Position numbers and translations under genes: made by a program
Part shown: positions 10,051 to 21,433 of the stretch, one piece after another
Layout: the number at the start of each line of letters is the position of its first letter
Numbering within the stretch: position 1 is the stretch's first letter
Assembly (NCBI GenBank): GCA_035699745.1
Contig: DASSPH010000037.1
Location: forward strand, 1-46,304
Reading direction: 5' to 3'
DNA length: 46,304 nucleotides
Source of the DNA: Vicinamibacterales bacterium
GTDB taxonomy: Bacteria; Acidobacteriota; Vicinamibacteria; Vicinamibacterales; 2-12-FULL-66-21
The notes under the pieces: generated by a model
What the model saw: the letters and a program-made list of their open reading frames with translations, nothing else
The model's database searches: none
Told to the model about the DNA's origin: nothing

Positions 10051-10893
10051 TCAGTAGGTGTAGAACCCCCGGCCCGACTTCCGCCCGAGATATCCCGCGG
10101 CGACCATGCGCCGCAGCAGCGGGCAGGGGCGGTACTTCGGATCGCCGAGCCCCTCGTGCAGCACGGTGAGGATCGCGAGGCACACGTCGAGGCCGATGAA
10201 ATCGGCGAGCGTGAGCGGGCCCATCGGATGATTCATGCCGAGCTTCATCACCGTATCGATCGCGTCCGGCGTGCCGACCCCCTCCATCACCGCGTAGACC
10301 GCCTCGTTGATCATCGGCATCAGGATGCGGTTGGCGATGAAGCCGGGGTAGTCGGCCGCTTCCACCGCGGTCTTCCCGAGCTTGGCGCAGAGCGCGGACG
10401 CCGCCGCCATCGACTCGGCGGACGTCGCCTGCCCGCGAATCAGCTCCACCAGCGTCATCAGCGGCACCGGGTTCATGAAGTGCATCCCCAGCACCTTGTC
10501 CGGGCGCTTCGTCGCCGCGCCGAGCGTCGTGATCGAGATCGACGAGGTATTGGAAGCGAGGATGACGTGCGGCTGTGTAATGGCGTCCAGCCGCGCGAAC
10601 AGCTCGCGCTTGGCGTCGGCGTTCTCCGAGATCGCCTCGACGACGTAGTCGACGTCGGCGAGGTCGTCGATCGAGGTGAAGGCCTTGAGCCGCCCGAGCG
10701 CGGCGTCCCGTTCGGCCGCGGTCAGCTTGCTCTTCTCGACGAACTTCGCGAGGCTCTTCTCGATCGTCGCGCGCGCGCGATCCAGGGCGGCCGGCGCGGC
10801 GTCCCACACACTGACCTCGTATCCGGCCTGCGCGAACACCTGGGCGATGCCGTTGCCCATCGTCCCCGTGCCGATCACGCCGATTCTCGTCAT
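10051..10893 (-). CDS. 3-hydroxyacyl-CoA (3-hydroxybutyryl-CoA) dehydrogenase
   Basis: This 280-residue NAD-dependent enzyme oxidises 3-hydroxyacyl-CoA to 3-ketoacyl-CoA, or runs in reverse towards butyrate or PHB precursors. It begins with the Rossmann motif [18 protein letters not shown]. It contains the catalytic His in [11 protein letters not shown], the partner Glu in LVELIRG, the [12 protein letters not shown] helix and the C-terminal [17 protein letters not shown] region of the HBD family. ATG 10893 overlaps the thiolase stop in ATGA; an upstream in-frame extension lies within the thiolase gene and is not used. Placed after thiolase, it forms a two-step acyl-CoA module. Confidence 0.95.
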   Translation of the reverse strand: MTRIGVIGTGTMGNGIAQVFAQAGYEVSVWDAAPAALDRARATIEKSLAKFVEKSKLTAAERDAALGRLKAFTSIDDLADVDYVVEAISENADAKRELFARLDAITQPHVILASNTSSISITTLGAATKRPDKVLGMHFMNPVPLMTLVELIRGQATSAESMAAASALCAKLGKTAVEAADYPGFIANRILMPMINEAVYAVMEGVGTPDAIDTVMKLGMNHPMGPLTLADFIGLDVCLAILTVLHEGLGDPKYRPCPLLRRMVAAGYLGRKSGRGFYTY

Positions 10894-12077
10894 GGCAGTT
10901 CCACCGCCAGCGCGACGCCGTTGCCGCCGCCGAGACACAGGGACGCGATGCCGCGCTTCCTGCCGTGGCGCTTCAGCGCGTAGAGCAGGGTCGTCAGTAC
11001 GCGCGCGCCGCTGGCGCCGATCGGATGACCGAGCGCGACGGCCCCGCCGTGGACGTTCACCTTCGCCGGAGCGATGCCCAGCTCGCGCAGCACCGCGACC
11101 ATCTGGACGGAGAACGCCTCGTTGATCTCGAACAGGTCGACGTCCTCGAGCTTCCAGTTCACCTTGGCGGCGACCTTGCGCACCGCTTCGACCGGCGTCA
11201 TCAACACGAGCTTCGGCGCGAGTCCCGAGGTCGCCTGTCCGGCGATGCGCGCGATCGGCTGAACGCCGAGCGCGGCGGCTCTCCCGGCCGACATGACCAC
11301 CAGCGCGGCGGCCCCGTCGTTCACGCCCGGCGCGTTTCCCGCGGTGACGCTGCCGTCCTTCTTGAACGCCGGCCGCAGGCCGGCGAGCGTCTCGACGCTG
11401 GTGTCGGCGCGGACGGCCTCGTCGTGGGCGAACGCCAGGGGCGCGCCTTTCTTCTGCGGGACTTCCACCGGCACGATTTCGTCCGCGAACCAGCCCTGGC
11501 TGGCGGCGTGCGCCGCCTTGCGATGGCTTTCAGCGGCGTACCTGTCCTGCTCGCCACGACCGACCTTGAAGTGTTCGGCCACGTGCTCGCCGGACATGCC
11601 CATGTGGCACTGCTCGAACGCGCACCACAGGCCGTCGTGGATCATCGCGTCCACGAGCGTGCCGTTCCCCATGCGCAGCCCTTCGCGCACACGCGACAGC
11701 AGGTACGGCGTGTTGCTCATCGACTCCATGCCGCCGGCGACGGCGACGTCGATGTCGCCGGTGGCGATGCCCTGGGCCGCGAGCATCACCGCCTTGAGCC
11801 CGGAGCCGCACACCTTGTTGATCGTCATCGCCGCCACGTGCTCGCCGAGACCGCCGTGCAGCGCGGCCTGACGCGCGGGATTCTGCCCTTCGCCGGCGGT
11901 GACGACGTTGCCCATGATGCACTCGTCCACCACGCCCGGATCGATGCCGGCGCGGCGCACCGCTTCACGCACGGCGATGGCGCCGAGCTGCGGCGCGGTG
12001 AAGTCCTTCAGGGATCCGAGAAACCTGCCCGTGGGCGTGCGGGCGGCGGAGACGATGACGGCGTCGCGTGTGGTCAT
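10890..12077 (-). CDS. Acetyl-CoA acetyltransferase (thiolase)
   Basis: The 395-residue thiolase condenses two acetyl-CoA or cleaves 3-ketoacyl-CoA. Key residues are visible: nucleophile Cys90 in [11 protein letters not shown], His in [17 protein letters not shown], and the second Cys in CLGGGNGVA. The N-terminal [19 protein letters not shown] is typical of the biosynthetic or AtoB type. ATG 12077 sits in an ATGA overlap with the DUF721 gene upstream, and its own stop overlaps the dehydrogenase, so the three genes are translated in series. Confidence 0.96.
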   Translation of the reverse strand: MTTRDAVIVSAARTPTGRFLGSLKDFTAPQLGAIAVREAVRRAGIDPGVVDECIMGNVVTAGEGQNPARQAALHGGLGEHVAAMTINKVCGSGLKAVMLAAQGIATGDIDVAVAGGMESMSNTPYLLSRVREGLRMGNGTLVDAMIHDGLWCAFEQCHMGMSGEHVAEHFKVGRGEQDRYAAESHRKAAHAASQGWFADEIVPVEVPQKKGAPLAFAHDEAVRADTSVETLAGLRPAFKKDGSVTAGNAPGVNDGAAALVVMSAGRAAALGVQPIARIAGQATSGLAPKLVLMTPVEAVRKVAAKVNWKLEDVDLFEINEAFSVQMVAVLRELGIAPAKVNVHGGAVALGHPIGASGARVLTTLLYALKRHGRKRGIASLCLGGGNGVALAVELP

Positions 12078-12355
12078 GAACAGGTTCGAACGCGCAAGGC
12101 GGTGACGGTGCCGGCTCCGAGCAGGAGCTGCACCCGGGTGAGAATCGTCGCCGCGGCGCGCTCGATCTCGGCGGCCCACCGCGCGTCCTTCGGCATGACG
12201 TGCAGGATCCCGTCACGCAGCTCGACGGTGGTGGCGCGCGCAATCGCCGGACCGACGGCGATACTCCAGGCGAACGTGGCCTTCGCCGGCGTGAGCGGCT
12301 GCCGGCGGATCACCTCGGCGACGACATCCGTCGCGAACCCCTGGAGCGGTAGCAT
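12074..12355 (-). CDS. DUF721 / DciA-family protein
   Basis: This 93-residue protein matches the DUF721 (DciA-like) family: a helical N-terminus, then [26 protein letters not shown], the family's W...VG..IA..T....GIL.V pattern, and an amphipathic helix before the end. DciA proteins help load the replicative helicase in bacteria lacking DnaC; whether this short form does so is inference. The ATG at 12355 lies 6 bases after TACTAT (12362-12367, complement), which supports this start over a longer upstream frame. It leads a coupled operon with thiolase and hydroxyacyl-CoA dehydrogenase. Confidence 0.78.
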   Translation of the reverse strand: MLPLQGFATDVVAEVIRRQPLTPAKATFAWSIAVGPAIARATTVELRDGILHVMPKDARWAAEIERAAATILTRVQLLLGAGTVTALRVRTCS

Positions 12356-12390
12356 CCTTCCATAGTACTCGCGTTCGGCGCGTCTGCTGG

Positions 12391-12807
12391 CTACGCGGCT
12401 TTCCGGCGGCCGTTCGGCGCGCGCAGCAGACACCGGTATTCCGGGAACGCGCGCAGGAGCCGCAGGATGTGAGCCGCGATGGTGCGGGCCGGGCAGCGGT
12501 CGGGCAGCGTGAGGTCGAAGCCGGACATCAGGGCTTCGCGGTTGTCACGTTCCGATACGGTGTCCGGAACGAGTGCCATCAGGGCCCGCCGTCCGAAGTG
12601 GGGCTTGGCCCGCAGCCGTGCGCCGATCATGGGCAGCGAGGACCCACGGGTCGCACGCACGATGACCACGTGGTGGCCCTCGAGATCCTCCGGCGACGGC
12701 AAGTGCTCCGTTTCCTCGACGCGGAAGCCGAGCGATCGCAGCGCCGCCAGGCGGGCGGCGTCACTGCCACAAGGGCCGATGAAGAGAATGCCGCACTGCT
12801 TCACCAC
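12391..12807 (-). CDS. Degenerate response-regulator receiver-like protein
   Basis: No family is certain. The predicted pattern resembles a CheY-like receiver: strand ILFIG, helix, strand HHVVIVRATR, strand ALMALVP, then SGFDLTLPDRCPARTIAAHI, which resembles the end of receivers (G.D....P.....L...I). The phospho-acceptor Asp expected after the third strand is absent (VRAT), and the conserved Lys is replaced in TLPDR, so it would not be phosphorylated normally. A strong Shine-Dalgarno GGAGGTGA (complement of 12813-12820) precedes GTG 12807, which is chosen over the longer frame. It is divergent from the ferritin gene. Confidence 0.55.
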   Translation of the reverse strand: MVKQCGILFIGPCGSDAARLAALRSLGFRVEETEHLPSPEDLEGHHVVIVRATRGSSLPMIGARLRAKPHFGRRALMALVPDTVSERDNREALMSGFDLTLPDRCPARTIAAHILRLLRAFPEYRCLLRAPNGRRKAA

Positions 12808-12863
12808 CCGAGTCACCTCCCGCCACACGGCAGAGGCAACCGTCGTGCCAGCCGGGCGTGGCA

Positions 12864-12869
12864 TATACT
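12864..12869 (+). promoter_or_regulatory. -10 element of ferritin gene
   Basis: TATACT ends 9 bases before ATG 12879. A GTG at 12858 in the same frame lies upstream of this box and cannot be on the transcript if the box is used. Confidence 0.5.
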
Positions 12870-12878
12870 TTCCTCGAC

Positions 12879-13373
12879 ATGATGATCCATCCCGAGTTGG
12901 TCAAAGCCTTCAACGCGCAGATCGGCCAGGAGTTCGGCGCCAGCATGCAATACGTCAGCATCGCGGCGCACTTCCAGCGGCAGCAGCTCACGCTGCTCGC
13001 CAAGCTGTTCTTCGAACAGGCCGACGAAGAGCGGCAGCACGCGATGAAGTTCGTCCGCTATCTGCTCGACACGAAAGGGGACCTGGCGATCCCGGCGATC
13101 CCGGCGACGCAGCCGTCGTTCGCGTCCGCCGAAGCGGCGGTGCAGGCGGCGTTGACGTGGGAGCAGGAAGTGACGCGGCAGATCACCGCGCTGATGGACA
13201 TCGCGGTGAAGCACAACGACTATCTCGCCCAGAGCTTCCTGCAATGGTTCATCGACGAGCAGCTCGAGGAAGTGGTGAAGATGGACCGGCTGCTGAACGT
13301 CGTCCAGCGCGCCGGCGACAAGAACCTGCTGATGGTGGAGGCCTATCTCGTGCACATCGAGAAGGCGGGCTAG
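12879..13373 (+). CDS. Ferritin (non-haem, FtnA-like)
   Basis: This four-helix iron-storage protein has about 164 residues. Counting from the second ATG (12882), Glu17 (QEFGASMQY), Glu50 and His53 (EERQH) fall exactly at the classical ferroxidase positions. Glu in TWEQEV and the WFIDEQLEEV segment provide the remaining ligands of the third and fourth helices. It would oxidise Fe(II) and store Fe(III) in a 24-mer cage. ATG 12879 or 12882 are both possible starts. The gene is followed 28 bases later by a universal stress protein gene, which fits a stress or iron context. Confidence 0.92.
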   Translation: MMIHPELVKAFNAQIGQEFGASMQYVSIAAHFQRQQLTLLAKLFFEQADEERQHAMKFVRYLLDTKGDLAIPAIPATQPSFASAEAAVQAALTWEQEVTRQITALMDIAVKHNDYLAQSFLQWFIDEQLEEVVKMDRLLNVVQRAGDKNLLMVEAYLVHIEKAG

Positions 13374-13401
13374 CGAGCGCCGTCGACGGGAGGCCGCGGC
13401 C

Positions 13402-14289
13402 ATGACGATCCTCTGTCCGATCGACTTCTCCGAGCCGTCGCGCGGCGCGCTGCGCTACGCGGCCGTGGCCGCGTCGTATGCCGGTGAATCGCTGACGCTG
13501 CTCACGGTGAACGATCCGCTGCTGGAGCAGGCGGCGGCGATGGCGAACGGGCCGGGGAGCCTCGACGCCGACGCGCTGCGCGAGCTGCGCAAGTTCTTCA
13601 ACGACACGTTCAGCGGACGGCCGCCCTCGGTCCCCGTCGACTTCTCGGTCGCGACGGGGAAGCCGGACGCCGAGATCCTGCGCGCCGCGGTCGAGCGGAA
13701 GGCGCGGCTGATCGTGATGAGCTCACGCGGCGCGACCGGGATCCGCAAGCTCTTTCTCGGCTCGGTGACCGAGCGCGTGCTGCGCGCCACCACCGTGCCG
13801 GTGCTGGTCACGCCGCCGGCTGACGCCGGACCGGCCGCCGTGGACGACATCCGCAAGACCGTCCGCCGCATCCTCGTGCCGGTCGACATCACGTTCCCGG
13901 GCATGGCGCAGACGGTCGAAGGGGCGCGGCAGATCGGCGTCATCCTCGGCGCCCCGATTCTGCTCGTGCACGTGATCGAGCCGGTGCGCGCGATGGTTCC
14001 CGGCCACGCGTTTGCCGCCAACGTCGACAGCGAGCGCCGCGATCACGCGGAGCAGATCCTGCAGGATCTCGTCGACACGCTCCCCGACGATCCGCGCATC
14101 GAGCCGCTGGTGATGTTCGGCGAACCGGCGGAAGAAGTCGCGAAGATCGCCGCCGATCGCCAGGCCGGCCTGATCGTCATGGGACTACACGCCTCGGCGA
14201 TGCCGGGCGCGCGCATGGGTTCGGTGACCTACCGCGTGCTCAGCATCGCGCACGAGCTGGTGCTGGCATTGCCGCCGCAGAATCCCTAG
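13402..14289 (+). CDS. Tandem-domain universal stress protein (UspA family)
   Basis: The 295-residue protein has two Usp domains. Domain 1 (about 1-140) starts ILCPIDFSEPSRGALRYA and ends with the ATP-binding pattern RGATGIRKLFLGSVTERVL. Domain 2 (about 152-290) starts RRILVPVDITFPGMA and ends with GARMGSVTYRVLSIA. Both retain a G-x9-GS type nucleotide loop, so ATP binding is likely in both halves. Such proteins support survival under stress by mechanisms that are poorly defined. A GGGAGG sequence lies about 10 bases before ATG 13402. Confidence 0.93.
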   Translation: MTILCPIDFSEPSRGALRYAAVAASYAGESLTLLTVNDPLLEQAAAMANGPGSLDADALRELRKFFNDTFSGRPPSVPVDFSVATGKPDAEILRAAVERKARLIVMSSRGATGIRKLFLGSVTERVLRATTVPVLVTPPADAGPAAVDDIRKTVRRILVPVDITFPGMAQTVEGARQIGVILGAPILLVHVIEPVRAMVPGHAFAANVDSERRDHAEQILQDLVDTLPDDPRIEPLVMFGEPAEEVAKIAADRQAGLIVMGLHASAMPGARMGSVTYRVLSIAHELVLALPPQNP

Positions 14290-14339
14290 CCGCGATCCGC
14301 CAGCCGCTTCCCGCTCTCGCTGTCCGCCCTCCGCTTTGC

Positions 14340-15659
14340 CTAGGTCTTGATCTTCCAGCCGCGGTAGGCGCGCGTAAGCCACTGGTTCGCTTCGGGCTTC
14401 TTGGGAAAGGTCAGCCGCCTGGCGTCGAACTCGAGGGTCTCGCCGGGGAAGTGCGCGGCGACGTTGCCGATCAGCACCGATTCGGTGAGCGGGCCGGCGT
14501 AGTCGAAGTTCGCGGAGCATTTCTCCTTGCCGCCGCCCAGCACGACGTCGATGAATTCGGCGTAGTGATCGCGTTCGGGAATGTCGATCGGCGGCAGCGC
14601 CGCCATCTTGCCCTCCGGCAGCGCGAACGGCGGTGTGTTGCCGTGCGGCAGCACCAGCATTCCCTCGGTGCCGACGACCACGCTGCCCTGGTCGGGCCAG
14701 CGCGTGCCGACCGGCTCGCGGATGGCGTCGGGCGGCAGCTCGCCGCCGTCGTACCACCACATGTCGACCGTGCTGCCCGCGGTGTATTCCGTGCCGGGGT
14801 ACGTCAGCTTCACACGCGCGCGCGTCGCCCAGCTCTCCTCCGACGGGGCGGGTCCATACGCCGTCACGGACGTGGGGGATGTCAGCTTCAGTGCGCGATA
14901 CGGCGGGCTGTAGATATGGCAGCCCATGTCGCCGAGCGTGCCGGTGCCGAAGCCGACGCGCCGCCGCCATTCGCCGGGGTGATACGCGCCTCGCTTGAAC
15001 GGCACCGACGGGCCGACGCCAAGCCACTCGTCCCAGTCGAGCGACGGCGGCACCGGATCGACCGGCTCGGGCAGCGGCTTGTCGTCACCCCAGCTCTTGT
15101 TCGAGAAGGTGTGCACTTCGCGGATCTTGCCGACGATGCCGCTGCGGACGAGGGCTTCGCCGTAGCGCTGCTGTCGGCTCGACGACACCTGGATGCCCAT
15201 CTGCGTCGTCAACTTGCGGCGGCGCGCTTCCTCGGTCAGCAGGCGCGTTTCGCGGAGGGTGTTGCACAGCGGCTTCTGCACGTAGACCGGCTTGCCCATC
15301 TTCATCGCCTCGAGCGCGATGACGGCGTGCATGTGATCGGGAATCGAGACGTTGATCGAATCGATGTTGCGGCGTTCCTTCTGCAGCAGCTCGCGCCAGT
15401 CCTGGTAGACGCGCACTTTCGGGAAGCGCCGCTGCAGCGGCTCGACGCGGCAGAGATCCACGTCGCACACCGCCACCAGGTCGAACGACGGGTGCCGCGC
15501 GAAGGCGTTCAGATCGGACAGCGCCTGTCCCGCCGCACCGATGCTGGCGTGCCGGAGCGTCGCGGCGGCGCGCAGGTCGAACGAGAAGAACGGGGCGGCG
15601 GCTGCGGTGGCGGCGACGGACTGGAGGAAACGCCGCCGGGACAGATTCGTCTGGGACAT
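14340..15659 (-). CDS. Tat-exported Gfo/Idh/MocA family oxidoreductase
   Basis: The 439-residue protein carries a twin-arginine signal (NLSRRRFLQSVAATAAAAP) and should be folded with NAD(P) before export. A Rossmann domain (about 35-165) includes VAVCDVDLCRVEPLQRRF, SIPDHMHAVIALEAMKMGK and the family motif as VQKPLC (Gln replacing the usual Glu of EKP, a common variant in Tat-type members). The C-terminal domain contains TGTLGDMGCHIYSPPYRAL. The substrate, probably a sugar or sugar derivative, is unknown. ATG 15659 lies 6 bases after TACGCT (15666-15671, complement). It is divergent from the pectate lyase remnant. Confidence 0.92.
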   Translation of the reverse strand: MSQTNLSRRRFLQSVAATAAAAPFFSFDLRAAATLRHASIGAAGQALSDLNAFARHPSFDLVAVCDVDLCRVEPLQRRFPKVRVYQDWRELLQKERRNIDSINVSIPDHMHAVIALEAMKMGKPVYVQKPLCNTLRETRLLTEEARRRKLTTQMGIQVSSSRQQRYGEALVRSGIVGKIREVHTFSNKSWGDDKPLPEPVDPVPPSLDWDEWLGVGPSVPFKRGAYHPGEWRRRVGFGTGTLGDMGCHIYSPPYRALKLTSPTSVTAYGPAPSEESWATRARVKLTYPGTEYTAGSTVDMWWYDGGELPPDAIREPVGTRWPDQGSVVVGTEGMLVLPHGNTPPFALPEGKMAALPPIDIPERDHYAEFIDVVLGGGKEKCSANFDYAGPLTESVLIGNVAAHFPGETLEFDARRLTFPKKPEANQWLTRAYRGWKIKT

Positions 15660-15724
15660 GCGGGGAGCGTAACGCCTCCGCGGCTGCGGTGCAACGTCGG
15701 GCCGACCCGAGGTATCGTTCTTCC

Positions 15725-16099
15725 GTGAAGTGGCCGGCGATCGTGCTCGCCTCCGGGCTCGCCGCGCAAAGCGGGCCGGCGGATCCGGCGCTGCAGTGGA
15801 GCCGCGGCGTGCTCGAACAGCCGCCGGCGTGGTATGCGTCTGCGGCGGCGCGCGCCATCGCCGACGTCGTGCTGGTCTACCGGGTCGAGACGTTCACGCG
15901 CCCTGACGGGACGCGCGATCGACGGACCGTCGCCGATCCGGCCGCGCCGCCGATCCGGGCGCGATTCTACGAGCTCGGCACGAACCGTCCGATCTTTCTC
16001 GGCCGCGATTCGGTGGTGCGCGACGCATTCGCCGAGATCGGGCAGGAGCGGCGGAACGGCTACGCGTACTACGCCACGTGGGCCGCATCGTTGTGGTAG
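15725..16099 (+). CDS. Internally deleted pectate lyase (PelA-family) remnant, probably secreted
   Basis: This 124-residue open frame joins two ends of the PelA pectate lyase family. After a signal-like N-terminus ([17 protein letters not shown]) comes [20 protein letters not shown], like the N-terminal Y.S.EA..IADN.L.YQ of PelA. Then, after a short stretch, comes [18 protein letters not shown] and [17 protein letters not shown], which is the C-terminal end of that family. The middle couple of hundred residues with the catalytic site appear missing, so lyase activity is unlikely. The family assignment is from memory of the motifs. GTG 15725 lies 6 bases after TATCGT (15713-15718). The 3' end overlaps the maf gene. 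Confidence 0.6.
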   Translation: MKWPAIVLASGLAAQSGPADPALQWSRGVLEQPPAWYASAAARAIADVVLVYRVETFTRPDGTRDRRTVADPAAPPIRARFYELGTNRPIFLGRDSVVRDAFAEIGQERRNGYAYYATWAASLW

Positions 16100-16662
16100 C
16101 CGATCGTCCATTCGTCCTCGCGTCGGCGTCGCCGCGCCGTGCCGAGTTGCTGACGCTGGCCGGCTTCCGCTTCACCGTCGATCCCGCGGACGTGGACGAG
16201 ACGGAGCATCCCGGCGAGCAGCCGGACGCCTACGTGCTGCGCGTGGCGCGGGACAAGGCGCGGACGGTCGCCGCGCGCCAGCCCGGACGCATCGTCCTGG
16301 CCGCCGACACGACGGTGGTCGCCGGCGGCGCCATCCTGGCGAAGCCGGCGGACGAGGTGGACGCCGTCCGCATGCTCGAGCTGTTGTCGGACGCCGTCCA
16401 CGACGTCTGGACCGGGGTGGTGCTGCTCGGCCAGGGGCGGGAAGCCGCGGACAGCGTGCTGACACGGGTGCATTTCCGGCCGATTTCCGCGGAGGAGATC
16501 CGCTGGTACGTCGCGAGCGGCGAGCCGATGGGCAAGGCGGGCGCCTACGGCATTCAGGGGCGGGCGGCGCGGTTCGTCGATCGGATCGAGGGGTCCTGGG
16601 CGAACGTCGTGGGGCTCCCGGTCCACACCGTGGATCGGCTGCTCAAGGCGGTCGCCGCGTAG
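16093..16662 (+). CDS. maf: Maf family nucleoside triphosphate pyrophosphatase
   Basis: The 189-residue protein is a Maf house-cleaning enzyme that hydrolyses dTTP/UTP or modified nucleotides to monophosphates, limiting their incorporation into DNA and RNA. Motifs: [14 protein letters not shown] at the N-terminus, the catalytic VLAADTTVV, and [19 protein letters not shown] with the conserved Q-G and the final NVVGLP. Starts at GTG 16093 (overlapping the previous stop by 7 bases) or GTG 16078 are possible; 16093 gives the usual family length. No terminator is visible before ccmE, so read-through into the ccm operon is possible. Confidence 0.93.
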   Translation: MVADRPFVLASASPRRAELLTLAGFRFTVDPADVDETEHPGEQPDAYVLRVARDKARTVAARQPGRIVLAADTTVVAGGAILAKPADEVDAVRMLELLSDAVHDVWTGVVLLGQGREAADSVLTRVHFRPISAEEIRWYVASGEPMGKAGAYGIQGRAARFVDRIEGSWANVVGLPVHTVDRLLKAVAA

Positions 16663-16668
16663 TATTCT
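16663..16668 (+). promoter_or_regulatory. Possible -10 element of the ccm operon
   Basis: TATTCT lies 26 bases before the ccmE start. The intervening leader contains GGGG...CCCC (GGGGCGGTGCTCCCC), a small hairpin. No -35 is evident, so confidence is low. Confidence 0.3.
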
Positions 16669-16694
16669 GATGGGGCGGTGCTCCCCCGCAACTT

Positions 16695-17098
16695 ATGAAG
16701 AACAAAGCCATCAAGATTGCTCTGACCTGCCTCGTGCTGACAGCGGCGCTCGGCGGGCTGATGTATACCACCCTCGCGGAAGGGACCGAGTACTACAAGC
16801 ACGTCGACGAAGTGCTGCAGGATCCGGCGGCGTGGCAAGGCAAACGGCTCCAGCTCCACGGCTTCGTCGCCGACCTGCGGCAGCGGCCGAACACGCTCGA
16901 CTACAAGTTCAACGTGCAGTTCAACGGCAAGGTCATTCCCGCGACCTACACCGGGATCGTGCCGGACACGTTCAAGAACGAGTCGGAAGTCGTGTTGAAG
17001 GGGCGCCTCGCCGACGGCGGGTTCACCGTCGAACCCAACGGCGTCATGGCGAAGTGTCCGTCCAAGTACAACCCGCAGACCGCCGCGGCAGGTAAGTA

Positions 17099-17099
<1 letters not shown>
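16695..17099 (+). CDS. ccmE: CcmE haem chaperone, Cys-type (CXXXY)
   Basis: The 134-residue periplasmic chaperone receives haem from CcmC/CcmAB and hands it to CcmF/H. An N-terminal anchor helix (IKIALTCLVLTAALGGLMY) precedes an OB-fold beta barrel (GKRLQLHGFVADL, LDYKFNVQFNGKVIPATYTG, EVVLKGRL). The haem-attachment site is C121PSKY125, a CXXXY motif, instead of the HxxxY of proteobacterial CcmE. Cys-type CcmE proteins are known from archaea and some anaerobes. The gene leads the ccm operon, and its TAA overlaps the ccmF ATG by one base. Confidence 0.93.
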
Positions 17100-19556
<2,457 letters not shown>

Positions 19557-19579
<23 letters not shown>

Positions 19580-20213
19580 CCGCCCGCGCAAGGGCTCCGG
19601 CGGATCCGCCGAGGCGCTGCGCGCAAAGGCGGAAGGCGACGGCTTTCACGTGTCCCACTTCTTCGTGCTGCTGTCGCTGCTCGCCGCGACCGTGGCGGTG
19701 CTGATGGCGCGTCCCAGCGCGCCCGCACAACTGATCCTCGTCAGCCTGACGATTGGGGCCGCGGGGCTGGCCGGGATCGCCGTGCACCGTATGCTGGCGC
19801 CGCTCGTGTCGCCGGCGTCGGACGTCGAGCGGCAGCCGCTCAGCGAGCGCATGCGCCTCGATCTGGAGCGCGAGAAGGCGCTCACCCTGCGCTCGATCAA
19901 GGAGCTGGAGTTCGACCGCGCGATGGGCAAAGTGTCGCCGCAGGACTTCGACGACATGGCCGCGCGGCTCCGCGCCCGGGCGCTGGGCATCATGCGTCAG
20001 CTCGACGAGGGATCGCACGCCTATCGTGCATTGATCGAGAAGGAGCTGGCGCGGCGCGTGGGCGCGAAGCCGCCGACGCCGGTCGATCGTCCGCCGGTTG
20101 CGCTTCCGCCTGACGGCGGAGCCCACGCCGCGGCGGTATGCGCCTGCGGCACCCGGAACGACGCAGACGCACGATTCTGCAAGAGCTGCGGTTCGAGGCT
20201 GAGCGCAGCATGA
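19557..20213 (+). CDS. CcmI-like membrane protein with zinc ribbon
   Basis: The 218-residue protein has two membrane helices (SHFFVLLSLLAATVAVLMA and LILVSLTIGAAGLAGIAV). A helical cytoplasmic segment follows (LEREKALTLRSIKELEFDRA, then MGKVSPQDFDDMAARLRARA) that resembles the N-terminal part of CcmI/CycH proteins. A C-terminal zinc ribbon has CAC...CKSC (VCACGTRNDADARFCKSCG). Its place directly after ccmF-ccmH fits the position of ccmI, the apocytochrome-handling factor, but the periplasmic TPR domain is missing. ATG 19557 overlaps the end of the ccmF-ccmH frame. Confidence 0.75.
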
Positions 20214-21397
20214 GGCGGTCGCGCCACGCGGTCGCGGCTGCCGCGCTGCTCTCGCTGCTCGTGACGGTGCCCTCCGCCGCGCTCGCGAGGCAGCCGGACC
20301 CGCGCCAGATGTCCGGCATTCCGCTGCAGGTGCCGGACCTTCCCACCGGCACCGTCACCGCGCGCGTCGTCCGCGGCGCGCTGACGAATCCGGTCAGCGG
20401 CCAGTCCGTCCAGCTCACCGGCGCCGGCGTTTCACAAACCGCGGCGACCGACGAGGCGGGGCGCGCGACGTTCAGCGGCCTCGCCGCCGGCGTTCGCGTC
20501 AAAGCCGTGGTCGTCGTCGATGGCGAGCGGATCGAATCGCAGGAATTCGAGGTTCCTGGCACGGGCGGCACGCGGCTGATGCTCGTTGCCGGCGCCGCGG
20601 CGGCGCCCGCTGCGGCGTCGTCGCCGGCAGCGTCAGGCGGCGTCGTGTTCGGCGAACAGAGCCGGTTCGTGATCGAAAGCGGCGACGACGCGCTGAACGT
20701 CTTCTACATCGTGCAGATCGTCAACTCGTCAGGCCGCCCGGTGGACGGAGGCGGCCCGATCGTGTTCGACCTCCCGTCAGGCGCCGTCGGCGCGGGCGTG
20801 CTGCAGGACTCGGCCCCCAACGTCGTGGCCGCGGGGTCGCGTGTCACCGTCAACGGACCGTTCGCGCCCGGCAACACCGTGGTGCAGTTCGCCTACTCGA
20901 TCCCGCTCGGCAGCGAGCGCATCGTGCTCGCGCAGCGGATGCCGGCGGCGCTGACGCGTGTCACCGTCATCGCGCAGAAGCTCGGCGCCATGCAGATGCA
21001 GTCGGCGCAGATCGCGCAGCGGCGGGAGATGAACGCGGACGGGCAGACCTATATCGTCGGCGAAGGGGGAGCCCTGAAGGCGGGCGACACGCTGACGCTG
21101 ACGCTCGACGGCCTGCCGCATCGGCCGACGTGGCCTCAGAACCTCGCCCTGGCGCTGGCGTTCGCGATCATCGCGGCCGGCGTGTGGGGCGCGAGCCGCG
21201 GCGGGTCGCCGCAGGTGTCCGCACGACGGCAGCAGATGCAGGCGCGCCGCGACAAGCTGTTCGCCGAGCTGGCAGCGCTCGAGGAGCAGCGGCGGAGCGG
21301 CGCCGTCGACGCCCGCGTCTATGCCACCCGGCGCGAGCAGCTGGTCACCGCCCTCGAGGATCTCTACGCCGGGCTCGAACGGGAGTCGGCTGCGTGA
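20210..21397 (+). CDS. Secreted/membrane protein of ccm operon, carboxypeptidase-regulatory-like fold
   Basis: No exact family is recognised. The 395-residue product has a signal peptide (AVAAAALLSLLVTVPSAALA). Next is an Ig-like or carboxypeptidase-regulatory-type beta domain (about 40-125, GTVTARVVRGALTNPVSGQ...TDEAGRATFSGLAAG), an Ala/Ser-rich linker and a second beta domain. A membrane helix (NLALALAFAIIAAGVWGAS) and a cytoplasmic coiled coil ending LEEQRRSGAVDARVYATRRE complete it. The last element resembles the CcmI-like helical motif of the previous gene product. ATGA overlap with that gene shows tight coupling, so a role in cytochrome c maturation is likely but unproven. Confidence 0.6.
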   Translation: MRRSRHAVAAAALLSLLVTVPSAALARQPDPRQMSGIPLQVPDLPTGTVTARVVRGALTNPVSGQSVQLTGAGVSQTAATDEAGRATFSGLAAGVRVKAVVVVDGERIESQEFEVPGTGGTRLMLVAGAAAAPAAASSPAASGGVVFGEQSRFVIESGDDALNVFYIVQIVNSSGRPVDGGGPIVFDLPSGAVGAGVLQDSAPNVVAAGSRVTVNGPFAPGNTVVQFAYSIPLGSERIVLAQRMPAALTRVTVIAQKLGAMQMQSAQIAQRREMNADGQTYIVGEGGALKAGDTLTLTLDGLPHRPTWPQNLALALAFAIIAAGVWGASRGGSPQVSARRQQMQARRDKLFAELAALEEQRRSGAVDARVYATRREQLVTALEDLYAGLERESAA

Positions 21398-21433
21398 GCC
21401 GACCGCCGTCGCGGCTTGCCGCTCCGTAACCGC

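Noticed and set aside
12858-12881. GTG 12858 as the ferritin start
   Set aside because: It precedes the TATACT -10 box, adds residues not found in ferritins, and ATG 12879/12882 gives the classical E17/E50/H53 numbering.
14290-14339. Gap between the Usp gene and the oxidoreductase gene examined for a terminator
   Set aside because: It is C-rich with no stable inverted repeat or U tract; nothing can be supported.
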